64,000 nt of DNA from CAIKMD01 sp036501365 (GTDB taxonomy: Bacteria > Pseudomonadota > Alphaproteobacteria > ATCC43930 > CGMCC-115725): assembly GCA_036501365.1 (NCBI GenBank), contig DASYAL010000055.1, positions 62,001-126,000 on the forward strand, written 5' to 3'. The stretch's first letter is position 1, and every line of letters begins with the position of its first letter. The notes below the pieces were generated by a model, which saw only the letters and a list, made by a program, of their open reading frames with translations, ran no database searches and had not been told where the DNA came from. Of this stretch, positions 59,792-64,000 are shown piece by piece. Made by a program: the position numbers and the translations under genes.

Positions 59792-60496
59792 ATGGCGAAT
59801 AAAGTCTATCCGACGGCCGAGGCGGCGCTCGACGGCCTCCTGCGCGACGGGATGCTGATCCTGTCCGGCGGTTTCGGGCTGTGCGGCGTGCCCGACGCGC
59901 TGATCGAGGCGATCAAGAAGGCCGGGACTAAGAATCTGACCGTCGTCTCGAACAATGCCGGCACCGACGGCGCGGCGCTCGGTATCCTCCTCGAGACGCG
60001 ACAGATCAAGAAGATGGTCTCGTCCTATGTCGGCGAGAATAAGCTGTTCGCCGAGCAATTCCTCAAAGGCGAGCTCGAACTGGAATTCAACCCGCAAGGC
60101 ACGCTCGCCGAGCGCATCCGCGCCGGCGGCGCCGGCATCCCGGCCTTCTACACCAAGACCGGCTACGCCACGGTGATCGCCGAGGGCAAGGAGACCAAGG
60201 ATTTCGACGGCGAGCATTACGTGATGGAGCGTGGCATCGTCGGCGATCTCGCCATCGTCCACGCCTGGAAAGGCGATACCGAGGGCAATCTCGCCTATCG
60301 CAAGACCGCGCGGAACTTCAATCCGGTGATGGCGACGGCGGGCAAGGTCACGGTCGCCGAGGTCGAGCATCTCGTTCAGCCGGGCGAGATCGATCCCGAC
60401 CAGATCGTGACGCCGGGCATCTATGTCCAGCGCATCGTGCACATCGAAAATCCGGTGAAGCGCATCGAAGTGCGTACCGCGCGCAAACGGACCTAG
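59792..60496 (+). CDS. scoA: 3-oxoacid CoA-transferase subunit A
   Basis: A 234-residue family I CoA-transferase alpha subunit. It has the start 'KVYPTAEAALDGLLRDGMLILSGGFGLCGVPDALIEAI' and 'NLTVVSNNAGTDGAALGILLETRQIKKMVSSYVGEN'. With the next gene it would move CoA from succinyl-CoA to acetoacetate (SCOT) or a similar 3-oxo acid. 'GGFGLCGVPDALI' is the family signature. It has a strong GGGGAGG site and precedes scoB by 11 bases. Confidence 0.92.
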   Translation: MANKVYPTAEAALDGLLRDGMLILSGGFGLCGVPDALIEAIKKAGTKNLTVVSNNAGTDGAALGILLETRQIKKMVSSYVGENKLFAEQFLKGELELEFNPQGTLAERIRAGGAGIPAFYTKTGYATVIAEGKETKDFDGEHYVMERGIVGDLAIVHAWKGDTEGNLAYRKTARNFNPVMATAGKVTVAEVEHLVQPGEIDPDQIVTPGIYVQRIVHIENPVKRIEVRTARKRT

Positions 60497-60507
60497 GAGT
60501 ACCGATC

Positions 60508-61149
60508 ATGCCATGGACACGCGATCAGATGGCGGAACGCGCGGCGAAAGAGCTGCGCGACGGCTTCTACGTCAATCTCGGCATCGGCATCCCGACTCTG
60601 GTGTCGAACTACATCCCCAAGGGCATGTCGGTGCAGCTCCAGAGCGAGAACGGCATGCTCGGCTTCGGGCCATTCCCTTATGAGGGCGAGGAAGATCCAG
60701 ATCTCATCAATGCCGGCAAGCAGACCGTCACCGCGCTGCCGACCACCAGCTTCTTCTCGAGCGCCGACAGTTTCGCCATGATCCGCGGCGGCCATATCAA
60801 TATCGCGATCCTCGGCGCGATGCAGGTCGCGGAGAACGGCGATCTCGCCAATTGGATGATCCCCGGCAAGGTGGTGAAGGGTATGGGTGGTGCCATGGAC
60901 CTCGTCGCCGGCGTCAAGAAGGTCGTCGTGGTGATGGAGCATTCGTCCAAGGACGGGCCGAAGCTCTTGAAGCGCTGCACCCTGCCGCTCACCGGCGCGC
61001 GCGTCGTCGACATGCTGATCACCGATCTCGGCGTCTTCGAGATCGATCGCCGCGGCAACAAGGGCGTCAAACTGACCGAGCTCGGGCCCGGCGTCACCCT
61101 TGAGGAAGTCCGCGCCAAGAGCGAAGCGACGATCCACAGCGGGAACTAG
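60508..61149 (+). CDS. scoB: 3-oxoacid CoA-transferase subunit B
   Basis: A 213-residue beta subunit. The catalytic glutamate that forms the glutamyl-CoA intermediate is Glu47 in QSENGMLGFGPFP, the family signature. 'YVNLGIGIPTLVSNYIP' and 'GGHINIAILGAMQVAENGDLANWMIPGK' are also typical. It forms the active site together with subunit A. A REP-like palindrome follows the stop. Confidence 0.93.
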   Translation: MPWTRDQMAERAAKELRDGFYVNLGIGIPTLVSNYIPKGMSVQLQSENGMLGFGPFPYEGEEDPDLINAGKQTVTALPTTSFFSSADSFAMIRGGHINIAILGAMQVAENGDLANWMIPGKVVKGMGGAMDLVAGVKKVVVVMEHSSKDGPKLLKRCTLPLTGARVVDMLITDLGVFEIDRRGNKGVKLTELGPGVTLEEVRAKSEATIHSGN

Positions 61150-61168
61150 CCCTCTATCACTCTATGCG

Positions 61169-61240
61169 CGTCATGCCCGGACTTGTTCCGGGCATCCACA
61201 TGTTCAAAACGTGAATGCCGGGACGAGCCCGGCCATGACG
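61169..61240. repeat. dispersed REP-like palindromic element, copy 2
   Basis: This element shares its first 31 bases with copy 1 (56990-57063) and then forms the matching arm GGACGAGCCCGGCCATGACG. The centre is different from copy 1. It lies between the CoA-transferase genes and the convergent ccm operon, so it may also act as a bidirectional 3' end stabiliser. Finding two copies within 4 kb supports a family. Confidence 0.8.
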
Positions 61241-61255
61241 ATAAGAAATTAGAAG

Positions 61256-62104
61256 CTACCGATCCTTGATCGCGTCCAGCGCCGAGGCGACGGTCTTGGC
61301 TTCTTCGCTGCCTCCGGGCATCGCCGCCATCACCTTTTGCCAGTCGGTCCGCGCGGTCGCGAAATCGCCCTCCTGCGCGGCGTGCAGCCCGAGATACCAC
61401 ATCACCGCCGGCTCGTCGGGTTGGAGCGTCTGAATGCGCTTGAGCAGAGTCACGACCTCGGCCGGCATCGGCTCGGCAAGCGAGCGCCCGGCCATCAGCC
61501 CCTGCACCTCGGCCATCAGGACTCCGGGATCGTTGGGCTTCAACTTCTCGGCCTGGGCGAAAGCGGCGGCTGCATCGTCGGTCTGGCCGAGCACGGCGTA
61601 GGAGCGGCCGAGGCGCAGCCAGCCGTCGAGATCGTCGGGATGCTGCTTCATCTCGTCGGCAAGCTTCGCCACCATGGCGTGGATCTGCGCCAGCTGCGCT
61701 TGTTGCTGGGCGGCCGCGTCGCGCTCGGCCTGACGCGCGGCGTAAGGATCGTCGGGCAGGTCGGGCGCCCCGATCATCGCATAAACCCCGCCCGCGATCA
61801 GCACGATCAGCAGCGCCGCGCCGGCGGCCAGCAGCGGCTTGCGTGCACCGGCGGTCGCCGGCGTCTTGTCGTCGCCGGCCGTCAGCAGCCGACGCTGCAA
61901 TTCGAGCCGCGCCGTACCAGCCTCGTTATCGGCGACGGTGCCGCGCGCCACCTCGCGGTCGAGTTCCTTGAGCTGATCGCGATAGACGGCGCGGTCGAAG
62001 GCCTCGCGTGTCGCCGGCGGCTGCGTCGGCTTCAACAGCGGCCCCAGCACCAGTGTCAGCACGATCAGCGTCGTGCCAATAAGCGCAAGTATCAGCGGCA
62101 GCAT
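61256..62104 (-). CDS. ccmI: cytochrome c biogenesis protein CcmI (CycH)
   Basis: A 282-residue protein with two N-terminal membrane helices (residues of about 3-22 and 90-108) and a conserved cytoplasmic 'REAFDRAVYRDQLKELDREVARGTV' segment between them. The periplasmic C-terminal half holds TPR-like repeats ('LDGWLRLGRSYAVLGQTDDAAAAFAQAEKL'). CcmI holds apocytochrome c for haem attachment. The start is the ATG at 62104, overlapping the stop of ccmH by one base. It is the last gene of the ccmFGHI group on the minus strand. Confidence 0.92.
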   Translation of the reverse strand: MLPLILALIGTTLIVLTLVLGPLLKPTQPPATREAFDRAVYRDQLKELDREVARGTVADNEAGTARLELQRRLLTAGDDKTPATAGARKPLLAAGAALLIVLIAGGVYAMIGAPDLPDDPYAARQAERDAAAQQQAQLAQIHAMVAKLADEMKQHPDDLDGWLRLGRSYAVLGQTDDAAAAFAQAEKLKPNDPGVLMAEVQGLMAGRSLAEPMPAEVVTLLKRIQTLQPDEPAVMWYLGLHAAQEGDFATARTDWQKVMAAMPGGSEEAKTVASALDAIKDR

Positions 62105-62565
62105 CAGCCGTCTTCCTGCAGCAGCCGCTCGATGCGGCGCTGCTCGGCCGCGCTCAGCGGCGCCGCCGGTGCAGCGGCCTTGCGCCGGCGCAGATAGATC
62201 AGCGCGCCGCCGGCGGCGAGCAGCAGCACCGCGATCGGCCCAAACCACAGCACGTAGGTCGCGGGCTCGACCGGCGGCTTCAGCAACACGAAATCGCCGT
62301 AGCGGTCGGTGAGGAACTTCACCGCCTGCGCATCGCTGTCGCCGGCGGCGATGCGCTGGCGCAGCAGCACGCGCAGATCATGCGCCAGCGGCGCGCTCGA
62401 TTCGTCGATCGTCTCGTTTTGACAAACGAGACAACGTAATTCCTCGCTCAAAGCGCGCGCCCGGGCCTCGAGCGCGGGATCGGCCAGCCGCTCGCTCGGC
62501 TCGACCGCAAATGCCGCCGGTGCCAGCAGGATGAGCAACAGCGTCAGCGCCAGAAGCCTTTTCAC
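62104..62565 (-). CDS. ccmH: cytochrome c biogenesis protein CcmH (CycL)
   Basis: A 153-residue protein. Residues 1-20 form a signal sequence ending AAFA. The redox motif is LRCLVCQN with Cys45 and Cys48. A three-helix bundle follows, then one C-terminal membrane helix ('VLWFGPIAVLLLAAGGALIYL'). It keeps the cysteines of apocytochrome c reduced. It overlaps ccmG by four bases (ATGA). Confidence 0.94.
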   Translation of the reverse strand: MKRLLALTLLLILLAPAAFAVEPSERLADPALEARARALSEELRCLVCQNETIDESSAPLAHDLRVLLRQRIAAGDSDAQAVKFLTDRYGDFVLLKPPVEPATYVLWFGPIAVLLLAAGGALIYLRRRKAAAPAAPLSAAEQRRIERLLQEDG

Positions 62566-63098
62566 GATTGCTGCAACTGCCGCACCAGCGGCAGCAGCTC
62601 CTGCGCGATGTCGCGCTCGCTCAAGGGGCCGACGAAGCGCTGGCGGATGCGCCCTTCCTTGTCGATCACATAGGTCTCGGGCACGCCGTAGACGCCGAAA
62701 TCGATCGCGGTGCGGCCATTCTCGTCGACGCCGATGGCTTTGTAAGGATCGCCGAGCTCGGTAAGGAAATGCTCGGTATCGGCCGGCTTGTCCTTATAGG
62801 CGATGCCGTAGAGCGGCGCGCCGACCTGCTTCTGGAGCCCCATCAGCAGCGGATGCTCGTCCTTGCAAGGCTCGCACCACGAGGCGAAGAAATTGACGAT
62901 CGCGACCTGGCCCTTGAAGGCCGCGAGCGCGAGACCGGGCGCGGTGCCGATGCCGGCGAGATCGAACTCCGGCGCCGGCTTGTCGATCAGCGCCGACGGC
63001 ACGAGCTGCGGGTCGCGATTGGGGTTGAGCGCGAGGAGGAAATAGACCGCAATGGCGACGAACACCGCGACCGGCAGCAGAAACAGCAGACGCCGCAA
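62562..63098 (-). CDS. ccmG: thiol:disulfide interchange protein CcmG (DsbE)
   Basis: A 178-residue membrane-anchored thioredoxin-like protein. The active site is WCEPC (Cys75, Cys78) after 'VAIVNFFAS'. The N-terminal helix is 'LLFLLPVAVFVAIAVYFLLAL', and the cis-proline is in 'GVPETYVIDKEG'. It reduces the CcmH/apocytochrome thiols. The start is probably the TTG at 63096-63098, with a GGGAG site 7 bases ahead; no ATG is available in the frame close to the helix. It begins two bases after the ccmF stop. Confidence 0.92.
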   Translation of the reverse strand: MRRLLFLLPVAVFVAIAVYFLLALNPNRDPQLVPSALIDKPAPEFDLAGIGTAPGLALAAFKGQVAIVNFFASWCEPCKDEHPLLMGLQKQVGAPLYGIAYKDKPADTEHFLTELGDPYKAIGVDENGRTAIDFGVYGVPETYVIDKEGRIRQRFVGPLSERDIAQELLPLVRQLQQS

Positions 63099-63100
63099 CG

Positions 63101-64000
63101 TTATTCTCCCGGCGCGGGATGCGCCGCCGGCAACCGCCGCCGCGCCGCGACGCCGACGCGCCAGCGCCGGTCGCTGAGGCTCAAGAGCCCGCCCATCGCC
63201 ATGATCACTGCGCCCATCCAGATCCACGGCGTCAGTGGCTTCCAATAGGCGCGGATGGTCGAGCCGTTGGTGTCGTCGGGGTCGCCGAGCGCGACATAGA
63301 GATCGGCGAGGAAATTGGTGCGGATCGCGGTGACGCTGGTCGTCATCTGCTGCAGCGGGAAGAAGCGCCGCTCAGGATGCAGCACCTCGACCGTCGCGCC
63401 GTTGCGCATGACGTCGACGGTGGCGATATCGGCGGTGAAGTTCGGTCCCGGCACTTTCACCGTGCCGTCGAATTTCAGCACATAGCCGGCGATCGGCAGC
63501 GTGTCGCCGGGGTGCAGCATCTGGATCTGCTCGACCTCGAAAGCCGAAGCGGCGATGCCGGCGACGCTCACCGCCAAGCCAAAATGCGCGACGGTCATCG
63601 CATAAGAGGCGCGCGGCAGATGGCGCGCGCGGCGCCAAGTCTCGGCCGCCGGCGCGCGGAAGAGCTTCACGCGATCGGCCCATTCGCAGAGCACGCCGAT
63701 GCCGACCCAGGCGGCGAGCGCCAGGCCCAGCAGCGCGAGGATCGGCTTGAAGCCAGCGAGATAGAGCCCGACCAGCGCCACCGCGAGCGCCGCGGCGAAC
63801 GCGACCCAGAGCCGCTGCAGCGCACCGCGCAGATCGCCGCGCTTCCAGGCGAGCAGCGGCCCGACCGCGACCGCGATCAGCGCCGGCACCATCAGCGGCA
63901 CGAAGGTGCGGTTGAAGAAAGGAAAGCCGACCGAGAGCTTCGGCCCGCCGATCGTGTCGAGGAAGAGCGGATAAAGCGTGCCGAGGAACACCGTCGCGGC
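63101..64000 (-). CDS. ccmF: cytochrome c haem lyase subunit CcmF (C-terminal part)
   Basis: The 3' 299 codons of ccmF; the gene continues past base 64000. It opens in the window at 'ATVFLGTLYPLFLDTIGGPKLSVGFPFFNRTF', a CcmF hallmark, and has several membrane helices and the 'ASYAMTVAHFGLAVSVAGIAASAFEVE' periplasmic-histidine region. The C-terminal 'RAYWKPLTPWIWMGAVIMAMGGLLSLSDRR' also fits CcmF. It joins haem to apocytochrome c. It leads into ccmG. Confidence 0.93.
   Translation of the reverse strand, partial: AATVFLGTLYPLFLDTIGGPKLSVGFPFFNRTFVPLMVPALIAVAVGPLLAWKRGDLRGALQRLWVAFAAALAVALVGLYLAGFKPILALLGLALAAWVGIGVLCEWADRVKLFRAPAAETWRRARHLPRASYAMTVAHFGLAVSVAGIAASAFEVEQIQMLHPGDTLPIAGYVLKFDGTVKVPGPNFTADIATVDVMRNGATVEVLHPERRFFPLQQMTTSVTAIRTNFLADLYVALGDPDDTNGSTIRAYWKPLTPWIWMGAVIMAMGGLLSLSDRRWRVGVAARRRLPAAHPAPGE

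Overview
This is a 64 kb stretch of chromosome from a high-GC bacterium, almost certainly an alphaproteobacterium. The evidence is the gene content: an SDHAF4-type DUF1674 protein (2490-2645), homospermidine synthase, a DUF2849-CysI-DUF934 sulfite reductase set, a NadQ-type NAD regulator near nadABC, a CcmI/CcmH/CcmG/CcmF cluster, and REP-like palindromes of a kind common in Rhizobiales and relatives. I cannot fix the order or genus. Genes are tightly packed with many 1-4 base stop/start overlaps. I saw no rRNA, tRNA, CRISPR array, transposase or phage gene.

Layout. 1-13.4 kb: housekeeping and stress genes: a cut-off Rieske oxygenase, rsmB, a DTW-domain tRNA modifier, an SDR, a Bax-inhibitor-1 membrane protein, a GMC oxidoreductase, an ArsR/SRPBCC/GST operon behind a clear palindromic operator, DoxX, and the tesA/ybbA/ybbP-like divergent locus with thpR. 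13.4-17.2 kb: a minus-strand siroheme/sulfite (or nitrite) reductase operon with a 1-Cys peroxiredoxin inside it. 17.4-20.3 kb: trans-aconitate methyltransferase-like, EVE and Rieske proteins, then homospermidine synthase in the opposite direction.

20.5-38.5 kb is the most coherent metabolic block. A GntR regulator with a perfect operator is followed by oxalyl-CoA decarboxylase and formyl-CoA:oxalate CoA-transferase, then TamA/TamB and SucC/SucD. Next come a two-gene NAD-linked molybdenum formate dehydrogenase, with its E-like and F-like subunits fused, and an oxalate/formate-type antiporter. Together these would import oxalate, split it to CO2 and formate, and oxidise formate to NADH.

38.7-51.3 kb: mixed genes. 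Several enzyme-family members have lost catalytic residues. They include an HtrA-like protein lacking all three triad residues, a DapA-like protein lacking the Schiff-base lysine, and an alcohol dehydrogenase broken by one stop codon. A pentapeptide-repeat protein, HU, ArfB and an orphan amino-acid-type binding protein are also here. 48.6-54.9 kb: the NAD regulator and the nadABC operon, whose promoter carries a conspicuous inverted repeat. 54.9-61.1 kb: a two-domain aldolase/dehydrogenase, an ACMSD-superfamily amidohydrolase, a UDG-family protein, a small metallopeptidase, pterin dehydratase and a two-subunit 3-oxoacid CoA-transferase, with three dispersed palindromic repeats between genes. 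61.2-64 kb: cytochrome c maturation genes ccmI, ccmH, ccmG and the 3' part of ccmF, which runs off the window.

No single locus here is a clearly new defence or mobile system. The best leads are the cluster of catalytically degenerate enzymes (45.2-48.6 kb), the NAD operator architecture, and the oxalate-to-NADH block with a palindrome just ahead of the formate dehydrogenase.
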